DNA from: Anaerolineae bacterium
GTDB lineage: Bacteria; Chloroflexota; Anaerolineae; 4572-78; J111
Length of the DNA stretch: 64,000 bases
NCBI GenBank assembly: GCA_023151115.1
Contig: JAKLJP010000031.1
Coordinates: forward strand, 1-64,000
Direction: 5' to 3'
The notes under the pieces were generated by a model, which was not told the DNA's origin, did no database searches, and saw only the letters and a list, made by a program, of their open reading frames with translations. Made by a program: the position numbers and the translations under genes. Below are positions 17,382 to 25,855 of this stretch, in pieces. How positions within the stretch are numbered: position 1 is the first letter of the stretch; every line of letters begins with the position of its first letter.

Positions 17382-18206
17382 TCATTCCGTCCGGCAGCGA
17401 TTGACCAACCGCCCCACCCCATCAATCTCGACCGCCATGACATCGCCATTTTTCAAGAAAACAGGCGGCTCACGATAAGCGCCAACGCCGTCGGGGGTGC
17501 CTGTCAGGAGGATGTCGCCGGGGAGCAGGGTAAACGCCTGCGACAGGTACGAAATGAGGTAGGCCACACTGAAGATCATCTTGCCGGTGTGGCTGTCCTG
17601 CATCACCTGGCCATTGACCAGGCAGCGAATGGGCAAATCCTGGGGGTTGGCCACTTCATCTGCTGTGATTAGCCAGGGACCGAGCGGGCAAAAGGTATCC
17701 AGCGACTTGCCGCGGACCCACTGTCCATCGCCTTTTTGCAAATCGCGGGCGGTCACATCGTTGGCGCAGGTATAGCCAAATACATAGTCCAGCGCCTCGG
17801 CTTCTGCGACCCGGCGGGCCGTTTTGCCGATGATCACGGCCAGTTCGGCCTCAAAATCAATCTTGTCGGACAGCGCCGAGTCCCATATTACCTCAGCGCC
17901 CGGCCCGATAATCGTAGTCGGGAACTTGGCAAACAGGAGCGGCCGCTCCGGGATGGCGCTTTTGGACTCCTGGGCGTGGTCGGCGTAATTCCGGCCAATC
18001 GCCATAATTTTGGAAGGGGTGCTTAGCGGCGCGGCCAATTTTTCGACGGCAAAGGGCAACGGCTCACCCGCAGCCTGCCACGCCTGCGCTAAGCCCGCTT
18101 CACCGGATTGGATCAGACCCATCATTCTGCCCGGAAAATCGAAAGGGATAATCTGGCCATCTTCCACCCGGCCCAGGCGTTGATTGTTTAAGGTGACAAG
18201 TTTCAT
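17382..18206 (-). CDS. Fumarylacetoacetate hydrolase (FAH) family protein
   Basis: A 274-residue member of the FAH superfamily, metal-dependent enzymes that cleave or decarboxylate 2-oxo acids such as oxaloacetate, 2-oxohept-3-enedioate or acylpyruvates. Core features are IMAIGRNYADHAQES, FAKFPTTIIGPG, the acidic metal site in KIDFEAELAVIIGK, the GYTCANDVTARDLQ segment, and GDILLTGTPDGVGAYREPP. The start at 18206 (AGGAGT upstream) removes a spurious 46-residue extension that runs through a repeat hairpin. A free-standing gene; an oxaloacetate or acylpyruvate activity is most likely but cannot be set from sequence. Confidence 0.88.
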   Translation of the reverse strand: MKLVTLNNQRLGRVEDGQIIPFDFPGRMMGLIQSGEAGLAQAWQAAGEPLPFAVEKLAAPLSTPSKIMAIGRNYADHAQESKSAIPERPLLFAKFPTTIIGPGAEVIWDSALSDKIDFEAELAVIIGKTARRVAEAEALDYVFGYTCANDVTARDLQKGDGQWVRGKSLDTFCPLGPWLITADEVANPQDLPIRCLVNGQVMQDSHTGKMIFSVAYLISYLSQAFTLLPGDILLTGTPDGVGAYREPPVFLKNGDVMAVEIDGVGRLVNRCRTE

Positions 18207-18240
18207 CCAATATACTCCTATCAAAAGAGGCGATGACTCG

Positions 18241-18297
18241 TGAGGCGAGGAGGCGAGGAATCTCATGGCATCTTCGCTTCGTCGCATCCTCGCCTCA
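18241..18297. repeat. Tandem-unit quasi-palindrome (GAGGCGAGGA family)
   Basis: TGAGGCGAGGA (18241-18251) pairs with TCCTCGCCTCA (18287-18297), with an extra GGCGAGGA unit inside. It lies between the clpX stop and the FAH-family start. Confidence 0.7.
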
Positions 18298-18364
18298 TTC
18301 ACTGATAATAAAGAAGGCCAGGCAAAACCTGGCCCAACTAACAACTCCGTTGAAAACCGCTCGA

Positions 18365-19759
18365 TTACGCCGCTTTATCCAACGATACCCCAAGGGGCCG
18401 GCCAAACTCATCATACAGTTCCGGCCGGGCTTCGCCGCGAATGACTGCTGCGTTGATAATGCACTTGCGAATATCTTTGCGCGAGGGGATTTCGTACATC
18501 ACATCCAGCAGCGCCTCTTCGATGATAGCCCGCAGCCCACGCGCCCCAGTTTTGTACTTGAGGGCCAACGCCGCCGCAATCGAGAGGGCCTCGGCGGTAA
18601 AGACCAATTCAACCTCATCCAGGGCAAACAAATGCTGGAACTGCTTGACCACCGCATTGCGCGGGCCGGTCAAAATTTGCATCAGGGCCGCGTGGCCCAG
18701 CGGCTCGACGGTAACAATCACCGGCAGCCGGCCCACAAATTCGGGAATGAGGCCGTAGGCCAGCAGGTCATCGGGAGTCACCTGGGCTAATAACTGCGCC
18801 GTGTACAGCACACTCTCTTCGTCTTTAGCAATGGTTTGGGCCTCTTTGGAGAGAGGTGTCACTTCCTGCAAATGTCCAATTTGCGGTTTGACCGGCGCCG
18901 GCTGCTCGAATTTGCGCCGGGCATGCTCGCGGGTGAAGCCCATCCGGCCCTTGACCCCCAGCCGCTCTTCGACATTTTTATCCAAATTATCAAAAGCCCC
19001 GCCGCAGATAAAGAGAATGTTGGAGGTGTCTATCTGGATAAAATCCTGGTGAGGGTGCTTGCGCCCGCCCTGCGGCGGCACATTGGCCTGCACCCCTTCG
19101 ATAATCTTGAGCAGGGCTTGCTGTACCCCCTCGCCGGACACGTCGCGGGTAATCGAAGGATTATCGCCCGATTTACGGGCGGCTTTATCAATCTCGTCAA
19201 TGTAGATAATACCCTGCTGCGCCCGCTCGATGTCGTAATCCGCGGCCTGAATCAAGCGCAGCAAGATATTTTCGACATCCTCGCCGACGTAGCCGGCTTC
19301 GGTCAGGGCCGTTGCATCCACAATGCAAAACGGTACATCCAGAATCCGGGCCAACGTTTGGGCCAACAAGGTTTTACCACACCCCGTTGGCCCAATCAGT
19401 AAAATATTACTCTTTTGCAATTCCACTTCGGCATCTTTTTTACTACTGGCCTGAGTATGCCGATTGATCCGCTTGTAATGGTTGTAAACTGCGACCGACA
19501 GAACTTTTTTGGCTCGGTCCTGGCCTACCACCCATTCATTCAATTGCTCATAAATTTCTTTGGGCGAAAGAATGCGGTTCTGCTGAAACTTGGTCTCCGG
19601 CGAGGAAGGGGTATCTTCCTCCAGGATGTCCCGGCACAAATCCACGCACTCATCACAGATAAACACCTGGTCCGGCCCGGCGATGAGCCGGTTAACCTCG
19701 TCCTGTGACCGCTTGCAGAATGAGCAAATTTGAATGTCGGAGCGGAACCTATTGACCAT
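18365..19759 (-). CDS. clpX: ClpX, ATPase subunit of ClpXP protease
   Basis: ClpX unfolds tagged proteins and feeds them to ClpP. The 464-residue protein begins with the zinc-binding domain ([11 protein letters not shown]...CDECVDLC, four cysteines, residues 12-43), then the AAA+ module with Walker [16 protein letters not shown], Walker [11 protein letters not shown], and the sensor region [24 protein letters not shown] near residue 265 sits where the ClpP-docking IGF loop is expected. About 40 residues longer than the E. coli protein, mostly from extra sequence after the docking loop. Its ATG overlaps the clpP end by 11 bases, so tig-clpP-clpX form one unit. Confidence 0.97.
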   Translation of the reverse strand: MVNRFRSDIQICSFCKRSQDEVNRLIAGPDQVFICDECVDLCRDILEEDTPSSPETKFQQNRILSPKEIYEQLNEWVVGQDRAKKVLSVAVYNHYKRINRHTQASSKKDAEVELQKSNILLIGPTGCGKTLLAQTLARILDVPFCIVDATALTEAGYVGEDVENILLRLIQAADYDIERAQQGIIYIDEIDKAARKSGDNPSITRDVSGEGVQQALLKIIEGVQANVPPQGGRKHPHQDFIQIDTSNILFICGGAFDNLDKNVEERLGVKGRMGFTREHARRKFEQPAPVKPQIGHLQEVTPLSKEAQTIAKDEESVLYTAQLLAQVTPDDLLAYGLIPEFVGRLPVIVTVEPLGHAALMQILTGPRNAVVKQFQHLFALDEVELVFTAEALSIAAALALKYKTGARGLRAIIEEALLDVMYEIPSRKDIRKCIINAAVIRGEARPELYDEFGRPLGVSLDKAA

Positions 19760-20417
19760 TTACATTATCGCCCTTTTTGGAGTCGCCCTTTCTAGAGTCG
19801 TCTTCCATTCTGACGGTCGGCGGTTCACCCAAAATATCGTCCACCAGACCGTACTCCTTGGCCATGTGGGCATCCATCCAGCGGTCGCGTTCAAAGTCGT
19901 CGGCAATGCGCTCGACCGGCTGGCCGGTGTGCTTGCTGATGATGTTGAACAGCAAATCCTGCTGGCGCTTCATCTCGCGGTACTGAATTTCCACATCGGT
20001 GGTGTAGCCCTGCGCACCGCCGCCGGCCTGGTGCATGTGGATGGTGGCGTGAGGTAGGGCATACCGCTGACCATGCGCGCCGGCCGCCAGCAGTACCGTG
20101 CCCATACTGGCCGTAACGCCGACAGCAAAGGTGCTGATCGGGGCCTGGATTTGCTGCATGGTATCGTAAATGGCCAGGCCGGCGTAGATGATCCCGCCGG
20201 GGCAGTTAATATACATCTGAATTTCCCGCTCCGGGTCTTCCCGGTTCAAGAAAAGCAGTTGGGCCACAATCAGGTTAGCCACCTGGTCATTGATAGGCGT
20301 GCCCAGGAAGATGATCCGCTCTTTTAACAGGAGCGAATAAATATCGTAAGCCCGCTCACCGCGCCCGGTGCTTTCGATGACCATCGGGATTACGGCTTGG
20401 GGAAAATTGGAAACCAT
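19749..20417 (-). CDS. clpP: ClpP, proteolytic subunit of ClpXP
   Basis: A 222-residue serine peptidase forming the tetradecameric chamber. The triad is visible: Ser in [14 protein letters not shown], His in [14 protein letters not shown], Asp in [12 protein letters not shown]. Preceded by [20 protein letters not shown], a family signature. The GVTAS context differs from the common GQAAS. The C-terminal tail is charged with two [10 protein letters not shown]-like units. ATG 20417 lies 11 bases after AAGGAG; a longer in-frame start at 20474 would run into the repeat hairpin. Forms an operon with tig upstream and clpX, which it overlaps. Confidence 0.95.
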   Translation of the reverse strand: MVSNFPQAVIPMVIESTGRGERAYDIYSLLLKERIIFLGTPINDQVANLIVAQLLFLNREDPEREIQMYINCPGGIIYAGLAIYDTMQQIQAPISTFAVGVTASMGTVLLAAGAHGQRYALPHATIHMHQAGGGAQGYTTDVEIQYREMKRQQDLLFNIISKHTGQPVERIADDFERDRWMDAHMAKEYGLVDDILGEPPTVRMEDDSRKGDSKKGDNVNGQ

Positions 20418-20471
20418 CGTGTCTAAAACTCCTTTCGTGCTACCATTAAACCTTGTACCAAACTCGTTTTC

Positions 20472-20546
20472 CATCTCGTTTCCAAACTGACGCGAGACGT
20501 GGGAACGAGATGGGGTCTGGTTCCCAAACTAAGTTTGGGAACCAGA
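20472..20546. repeat. Two palindromes inside the tig-clpP gap
   Basis: CATCTCGTTTCC (20472-20483) pairs with GGGAACGAGATG (20501-20512), then a near-perfect 31-base palindrome TCTGGTTCCCAAACT-A-complement (20516-20546). They share the GTTCCCAAAC/GTTTGGGAAC unit and lie within the operon, between the tig stop and the clpP start. Confidence 0.7.
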
Positions 20547-20555
20547 GGGGGACTA

Positions 20556-22184
20556 TTAAGCTTTACTTGTGACTGTTTCTGGTGACTCGTCGGCAGCCTC
20601 GTCAACTGGCTCGACGGCGCTGGCGGGTGTACTCTCTGCCACCGGCTCTGATGCTGCCCCTTCGCTCGCCGGAGCCGGCTCAGTGCTGGTTTCGCCCTCG
20701 GCGGGAGTTTCCTCCACATCGAGGTCAGGGGCTTCACCCTTGGCGATGACTCCCAAGCGCTGCATCACTTTGCTGGACAGCAAATCATTGGCGATTGAAC
20801 CCTGGCGGGCTTCCGCAGCCAGAAGGGACTGCCACATACGGTCGCCGCCGCCGTACATGTCGGCCATCAATTTAGCCTGTTCCAGCACTTCCATCTGGCT
20901 CACTTCCAGCTTTTCCAGCTCGGCCACTTTACTCATGACCAGGCCCCGTTTTAATTGCTTCACTACATTTTCGCGCAGTTCTTCGCGCAATTCTTCTTTT
21001 GTTTTCTTTTGCACCCGCAAAGCCGCATCCAGAGTCAGGTTGGCTTGTTTGAGGTGGTGTTCATAATGCTCAATTTCGTGATCTATCTGCTCTTCTTCGA
21101 GAGCGGCCGGCCATTGAATTTTTTCGGCATTTTCGATGATTTGGTCCAACGCCTGTGAACCCAGCTCAAAGTTGTTCATCCGCTCGCGGCTTTGCCGGAT
21201 ATCCTCGCGGATTTTGTCTTTCAACGCATCCAGCGTTTCGTAATCACCCACCTGTTTGGCAAATTCGTCATCCAGCGGGTCGAGTTCTTTAGCCTTCACC
21301 CCGCTCACTTCGACCTCAAAGGTAATCTCTTTGCCGGCGTATTGTTCATTCTGATAATCTTCGGGATAGGTGATGGAGAAGATTTTGCTCTGACCGGCGC
21401 TCAAGCCCAACAGAGGGGTGGTCAGATCGGGCCGCCAATTCCTTTGATTATCATCGTCGTCATCATCATCATCTTCTTCTTCGTCTAAATCCTCATCCTC
21501 TTCAAACTCGTCATCTTCATCTTCCTCGTCGTCATCATCATCTTCTTCTTCGTCAAAATCTTCATCCTCTTCAAACTCGTCATCTTCATCTTCCTCGTCG
21601 TCATCATCTTCTTCATCAACCGGCTTTAACTCATATTCGACTGCCTGGTGGTCGGACAAAATGGTATCGCCATCTTTCTCGGTCACGGTCATCGAAATCA
21701 AATCGCCTATTTCGGCCGGACGCTCGACCGGAACCCAGGTAGCGCGCTGCTCTTGCAGCCGCTGTAGCGCCTCCTCGACATCCTGCTCGGTCACTTCAAC
21801 GGGTTTAGCTTCAAGCCGGGTGTCGCGATAGTTGCCCAACTCGACGACCGGCTTGGTTGGCACTCTGATCTTGATGGTAAGGGCCGGAGTCCACTCGACG
21901 CTATCGAGTTTGATTTGAGCAAAGGGCGTCAGCTTGACATCGGCCATGGCCTCTTTGACCAAATCTTCAACCGATTGTTCCAGGGCTTCGCTTTGAATAG
22001 CTTCGAGACCAAAACGGCGCACAATCACATTGTAAGGCGCTTTACCCGGCCGAAAACCAGGGATTCTAACCTCGCGGGCAATGCGTTGGGCCGCTTTTTT
22101 CAGCATTTTTTCTTGCTGCTCCGGCTCAACTTCAACCGTCAGCAAGGTTTCACAGCGTTCTAATTCTTCAGTTGTTACCTTCAC
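20556..22184 (-). CDS. tig: Trigger factor with a long acidic insert
   Basis: Ribosome-bound chaperone and prolyl isomerase. The ribosome-binding signature VRIPGFRPGKAPYNVI lies near residue 45. The FKBP-like isomerase domain starts at VERPAEIGDLISMTV and is interrupted at residues about 188-246 by a run of nearly pure Asp/Glu with a few Phe/Leu, then resumes with RPDLTTPLLGLSAGQ and FSITYPEDYQ. The C-terminal helical arms follow and end in an acidic Ala/Pro/Glu-rich tail of about 70 residues. At 542 residues it is over 100 longer than usual. The insert is encoded by a 69-base tandem duplication. First gene of tig-clpP-clpX; a promoter lies at 22224-22251. Identity is certain; the role of the insert is unknown. 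Confidence 0.95.
   Translation of the reverse strand: MKVTTEELERCETLLTVEVEPEQQEKMLKKAAQRIAREVRIPGFRPGKAPYNVIVRRFGLEAIQSEALEQSVEDLVKEAMADVKLTPFAQIKLDSVEWTPALTIKIRVPTKPVVELGNYRDTRLEAKPVEVTEQDVEEALQRLQEQRATWVPVERPAEIGDLISMTVTEKDGDTILSDHQAVEYELKPVDEEDDDDEEDEDDEFEEDEDFDEEEDDDDDEEDEDDEFEEDEDLDEEEDDDDDDDDNQRNWRPDLTTPLLGLSAGQSKIFSITYPEDYQNEQYAGKEITFEVEVSGVKAKELDPLDDEFAKQVGDYETLDALKDKIREDIRQSRERMNNFELGSQALDQIIENAEKIQWPAALEEEQIDHEIEHYEHHLKQANLTLDAALRVQKKTKEELREELRENVVKQLKRGLVMSKVAELEKLEVSQMEVLEQAKLMADMYGGGDRMWQSLLAAEARQGSIANDLLSSKVMQRLGVIAKGEAPDLDVEETPAEGETSTEPAPASEGAASEPVAESTPASAVEPVDEAADESPETVTSKA
21447..21622 (-). repeat. tig: 69-bp tandem repeat encoding the acidic trigger factor insert
   Basis: TTCAAACTCGTCATCTTCAT begins at 21501 and again at 21570, period 69 bases (23 codons). 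The unit reads EDEDDEFEEDEDFDEEEDDD with one Phe/Leu difference between copies, flanked by more GAT/GAC/GAA/GAG runs. The period is a multiple of three, so copy number can change without breaking the frame. Confidence 0.9.
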
Positions 22185-22223
22185 CGGGGATAAACCTCAA
22201 CTTTTATTAAAGATGTGAAGTTC

Positions 22224-22251
22224 ATCATAGCATAAATACTATAGAAAGCAA
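22224..22251 (-). promoter_or_regulatory. Candidate promoter of tig-clpP-clpX
   Basis: On the minus strand TTGCTT (22251-22246), 16-base spacer, TATGAT (22229-22224), about 40 bases before the tig ATG. Confidence 0.45.
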
Positions 22252-22359
22252 CTCAATTGGGAATTTTGTCAGCAGTGGCATGCAGATAGTTCAATGATAC
22301 CTTATGTTAATAGTTTTTGCAAGGGCGCTCTTTTATTTCCCACCGAGAGACGAAGAGGC

Positions 22360-22401
22360 GTGAGGCGAGGAGGCGAGGAGTTTTTCGCCTCCTCGCCTCA
22401 C
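22360..22401. repeat. Tandem-unit hairpin (GAGGCGAGGAGGCGA family)
   Basis: Perfect 17-bp arms GTGAGGCGAGGAGGCGA (22360-22376) and 22385-22401 with an 8-base loop. It lies in the gap between the divergent tig and pfkB-family genes, so it terminates neither. Confidence 0.8.
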
Positions 22402-22487
22402 TTTTACTCCTGCGGCATGTTGACGATAATTGCCCACTCATAGTATAGTGCAGCAACCAGTTATCAATTAACGTCGTTAAGTTAAGC

Positions 22488-22634
22488 CTAGCAGCCTGTC
22501 GGAGAGAAAAATTTACCCGAATATTTTTCGGTTTTCGCAGCTTTGACCGGTGAATAGACACATCTTTGTGCTACAAAAACGCCATTTTGACGAATAATTT
22601 CCGGCTTGTATTGGGTTCTCCGACAGGCTGCTAG
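22488..22634. mobile_element. MITE-like element with 18-bp perfect terminal repeats
   Basis: CTAGCAGCCTGTCGGAGA (22488-22505) is exactly inverted at 22617-22634, enclosing 111 AT-rich bases without an open frame. The TA inside each outer CTAG could be the target duplication, as for IS630/Tc1-type elements. No transposase with these ends is in the window; they do not match the IS630 ends at 59669. Confidence 0.7.
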
Positions 22635-22639
22635 AGACA

Positions 22640-22830
22640 TCCTGAGTAGCACGGAACTCGTCCTGAGCTTGTCGAAGGGCGAGTGGAGTGCGTATCGAAG
22701 GGTACGAGTGAGCAACGACTTTCTCATAGTGCAGCACCCTTCGATACGGTTCGCTTCGCTCCCCTGTTCAGGTGCTGCGTCCTGAGCGAAGGCTCCCCTG
22801 AGCCAGGTCGAAGGGTTGAAGGACTGCTTA
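22640..22830. repeat. REP-like repeat cluster
   Basis: Several copies of CCTGAGCTTGTCGAAGGG, CCTGAGCGAAGG, CCCTTCGATACGGTTCGC and CCTGAGCCAGGTCGAAGGG, arranged in inverted orientation, fill the space before the pfkB-family gene. A CCCTTCGATACGC copy also lies near 45256. No gene is visible here. Confidence 0.6.
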
Positions 22831-22876
22831 AATTAATGCCATCGCCACTGTTCACTTTTCTCAAAGGAGATCAACC

Positions 22877-23815
22877 ATGATCCTGACCGTAACACCCAAC
22901 GCCGCTGTGGATCGAGTCATCTTTATTGACGAGTTCCAGCCTGGCACGGCGATGAGAGCCACTCGGATGATCCACAGTGTGGGCGGCAAAGGCTGTGACA
23001 GTTCGGTGGCGCTGCGGACCTTTGAAATAGACACCCTGGCGCTCACTTTTGTAGCCGGCCCGCATGGCGAACTTTTAGCCAGGTTACTGGATGGGTATGG
23101 AATTCGCCACGACCTGATTTGGCTGGAAGGCGACACCCGCATTGTCCATGTTTTCCTGGAAACGCGGCATCACCGCACCAGTTTGGTCACGGCCGGAACG
23201 CTGCCAATTCCCCCGGCTGGCTTCGCTCAATTGGTCGAGCGTTATCAACATCATCTGCCCCAGGCCGACTGGGTGGTTGCCGCCGGTTCGCTGGCCCCCG
23301 GCCTGCCCCTTACGTTCTATCAGACCATGGTCGAGCTGGCGCGGGCGGCCCACGTTCCGATTTTGATGGATGCCTTTGGCCCGCCGGTTCTGGCTGCTCT
23401 CTCCACCCCGCCGGATATTCTTAAAGTGAACCAGGTTGAATTTGAAAAAACCTTTGGCCTCAGCGCCAACAACCTGGCCGAATTACAAGCCCTGGCTCAA
23501 ACCATACGTGAACGAGAAAAGCTGCCGGCGTTGGTGCTTACTTGTGGCGAAGCGGGGATTTTGGCGCTCACTCCGGAGGGCGTATTTTTGGCGACCGCCC
23601 CGCTCCAACAGGCGGTCAATACGGCCGGCGCGGGCGATACAGCCTCGGCCATGCTGGCCTGGCGCTTGTCTTTGGGCGAGCGCTGGCCCGAAGCGTTACG
23701 CTGGGCGGCTGCCGGAGGCGCGGCCTGTGTCCTCACCGAAGGCACCGCCGACAGCCGCCGGCCCGATATCGAGCGGTTGTTGCCGCAGGTGGAAGTAAAA
23801 GCTTTAGACCGCTGA
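22877..23815 (+). CDS. PfkB-family sugar kinase (1-phosphofructokinase-like)
   Basis: A 312-residue ribokinase-fold enzyme, phosphorylating a sugar phosphate. It starts with ILTVTPNAAVDRVIFIDEF, the signature of the 1-phosphofructokinase/tagatose-6-phosphate kinase branch; VGGKGCDSSVALRTF follows (usually GGKGINVA, so the substrate site differs); the catalytic loop is NTAGAGDTASAMLAW with the base Asp, in place of the common NTVGAGD. AAGGAG precedes the ATG by 8 bases. It stands alone, with no PTS or aldolase gene beside it. Substrate is uncertain: fructose-1-phosphate, tagatose-6-phosphate or another sugar. Confidence 0.85.
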   Translation: MILTVTPNAAVDRVIFIDEFQPGTAMRATRMIHSVGGKGCDSSVALRTFEIDTLALTFVAGPHGELLARLLDGYGIRHDLIWLEGDTRIVHVFLETRHHRTSLVTAGTLPIPPAGFAQLVERYQHHLPQADWVVAAGSLAPGLPLTFYQTMVELARAAHVPILMDAFGPPVLAALSTPPDILKVNQVEFEKTFGLSANNLAELQALAQTIREREKLPALVLTCGEAGILALTPEGVFLATAPLQQAVNTAGAGDTASAMLAWRLSLGERWPEALRWAAAGGAACVLTEGTADSRRPDIERLLPQVEVKALDR

Positions 23816-23825
23816 CCGCACCCCC

Positions 23826-23852
23826 ACCCTAACCCTCCCCTAGGGTGAGGGT
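23826..23852. terminator. Convergent hairpin between the kinase and lipoprotein genes
   Basis: ACCCTAACCCT (23826-23836) pairs with AGGGTGAGGGT (23842-23852), one mismatch. No long U-tract. Lies between convergent stops and also has direct-repeat arms (CCCTAACCCT). Confidence 0.5.
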
Positions 23853-23858
23853 TGGCGG

Positions 23859-25775
23859 TCATTTTAACTGATAATCCCAGCCAAAATCAACGCTCTGGTT
23901 GCCCTCAGCGCCGGCGATGACGGTGACGCTGGCCTTATCAGCCGCCGGAAAGGTCCATACACCGGGAAGTAAAAGCGAGGCGTTTGGCTCGGCCAGGGCG
24001 TCAATGGAAACGCAGTGCGGCCCGGCTTGCAGGTTGTCAAAGCGATATGTACCGTCAGGGCCGGTGGTGGTGGTAGAGAAAACAAAATTGTTGCCGGGAC
24101 ACTCACCCACGCTGAGTTTGACCTGCACCCCGGCCAGGCCAGATTCGCTGCTGTTAAACACTCCATCAGCCCGGTGGATGCCGCTGCTACTATCCAAAAC
24201 GCAATTTCCCTCAGGTAAACCGTTTTCTGGCAGATGGCAAAAATCCTCCCAGACCATCCCGCTAATGCTCGCCGCCGGGGGGATAGTGGGGGTGGCCGTA
24301 CCACCGACCACAATTTGGACATAAAAGGGATAATCCCCCCGGCTGCCAAACAGCATCCCGCTGCCGTTCTGCAATTTCCACTCCCCGCGATAAACTCCCG
24401 GTGTGACCGGCCCAACCAGCGTCAACGACAGTTCGATTTCACCGCCGGGCTGAACCGGCTGGGGCAGGGGTGTTGGCCCCTGCCCACCCATCGGCTCGCC
24501 GCCGGTAAAGACCAGGGCATAATTGGCCCCCCAGGTGCAGGTTCCGGTGTTACGTATCCGCCAGATTTTGACAAACGGCTCACCGGGCGCCACCGGCGTA
24601 TTATCGGGGATGGTCACATCGGTCACATAAGCAGCCTGGTCAATACAGGCGGTAGGGCCTGGCGGTATTTGGTCAAACTGGTCATCCCAGCCAAAATTGG
24701 CGCTTTTGGTTTCACCAGGCCCCAGAATAACTTCTGTACGGCCTATACCGGACGCGGGATAAGTCCACGTCCCCGGTAGCAATAAAGACGAATTTGGCTC
24801 AACCTGAGTCTCGATGGCGATGCAATATGGCCCCGGCTCCAAATTGCCAAAACTGTAAAAGCCAGTGGCATCGGTAGCGGTTTGAACAGCAGAAGCATTG
24901 AGGCTGGTGCAGCCGCCCCGGCTGAGCGTCACCTGCACCCCCACAATCCGGGCCTCGCCGTTGTTGTAAGTGCCGTCGGCGCGATAACCGCCGCGCCCAT
25001 CGGGGATGCAGCCGGCCGAGGGTGCGCCGTTCACCAGCAACCGGCAAAAATCGGCCCAAACGACCCCCTCGATGGATCCGTTTGCCGAGCTGGGCAGCCG
25101 GGTCGGGCTGGCGGACGGCGAAACCAGTGGTTCCGGGGTAGCTGTCGCCGGGGCCGGATTGTCATCACTCCATTGAAAGGTAGTGCTGACGCTGTTGGAG
25201 CCGCGGACGGTCATGGTGTAAGCCCCCGGCGCTAAATTGGACACGTCGAGCGGGAGCACCTGTTCAAAGGCCTGGAGTTGGGCAATACAACCGGCGTCGG
25301 GCTGGCGGGTAGTGAAGATGGTTGCGGTAAGCGTGCTGCCGCTGCGCTCCTGGCTGATGCGTTCGATGGTGACGCAGCCATCCGGCAGTTTGCCCTTGAC
25401 CCGCACGTTGACCCGTGTAGGGAAGGACTCCAACAGCAGCACTTCGACGGTATCAATGATAGCTTCGTTGTTGGGGGCAGGATCCGGGGCATTGGCAATC
25501 ACCGTCGAACCTTCTGCGCTCAGGGGCGGCAGGTTTGTGGCGGTGGCCGGCGGGGCTGCCTGGGTGGCTGTCAACCCTTGTACCGGCGAGGGGATCCCCT
25601 CGCCGGTACAGGCAACCAAAAACAGAGCCGGCAAAGCGAGACTCAGTAGATACAATTTTCGAGGAGTGAGGCACGTCCACATGCCGAACACCGCCGCACG
25701 TGGGCGTACTGGCGCCTCAAATTTGGATCCACCGAGACTGACAATTTTTTTTAGGCAAGGACGGGCAACAGCCAT
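23859..25775 (-). CDS. Surface lipoprotein with SdrD-B and NBR1-type Ig-like domains
   Basis: A large exported protein. An AGGAGG site 4 bases before ATG 25775 sets the start (638 residues), giving 31 residues ahead of a lipoprotein signal (KLYLLSLALPALFLVAC, acylated Cys at about 56); a start at 25682 would place the signal at the very N-terminus. Then a Thr/Pro-rich linker, a beta domain, an SdrD-B-like domain (VWADFCRLLVNGAPSAGC to GPYCIAIE), an NBR1-type Ig-like domain (KIWRIRNTGTCTWGANYALV), and a second SdrD-B-like domain (VWEDFCHLPENGLPEGNC to GPHCVSID). The two SdrD-B domains are clear duplicates. Such proteins are common on Chloroflexota surfaces; the ligand is unknown. Confidence 0.85.
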   Translation of the reverse strand: MAVARPCLKKIVSLGGSKFEAPVRPRAAVFGMWTCLTPRKLYLLSLALPALFLVACTGEGIPSPVQGLTATQAAPPATATNLPPLSAEGSTVIANAPDPAPNNEAIIDTVEVLLLESFPTRVNVRVKGKLPDGCVTIERISQERSGSTLTATIFTTRQPDAGCIAQLQAFEQVLPLDVSNLAPGAYTMTVRGSNSVSTTFQWSDDNPAPATATPEPLVSPSASPTRLPSSANGSIEGVVWADFCRLLVNGAPSAGCIPDGRGGYRADGTYNNGEARIVGVQVTLSRGGCTSLNASAVQTATDATGFYSFGNLEPGPYCIAIETQVEPNSSLLLPGTWTYPASGIGRTEVILGPGETKSANFGWDDQFDQIPPGPTACIDQAAYVTDVTIPDNTPVAPGEPFVKIWRIRNTGTCTWGANYALVFTGGEPMGGQGPTPLPQPVQPGGEIELSLTLVGPVTPGVYRGEWKLQNGSGMLFGSRGDYPFYVQIVVGGTATPTIPPAASISGMVWEDFCHLPENGLPEGNCVLDSSSGIHRADGVFNSSESGLAGVQVKLSVGECPGNNFVFSTTTTGPDGTYRFDNLQAGPHCVSIDALAEPNASLLLPGVWTFPAADKASVTVIAGAEGNQSVDFGWDYQLK

Positions 25776-25795
25776 GCTGCCTCCTGGCGAAAATA

Positions 25796-25846
25796 AAGAT
25801 TGGAGAATAGAGATTGATTTAATCTCCAATCTCTATTGTTCAATTG
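25796..25846. repeat. Tandem-unit hairpin (AGATTGGAG family)
   Basis: AGATTGGAGA (25798-25807) pairs with TCTCCAATCT (25822-25831), and AATAGAGATT with AATCTCTATT in an overlapping alternative. The same unit is at 45173-45209. It lies between the GNAT stop and the lipoprotein start. Confidence 0.65.
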
Positions 25847-25855
25847 AACACCCCT

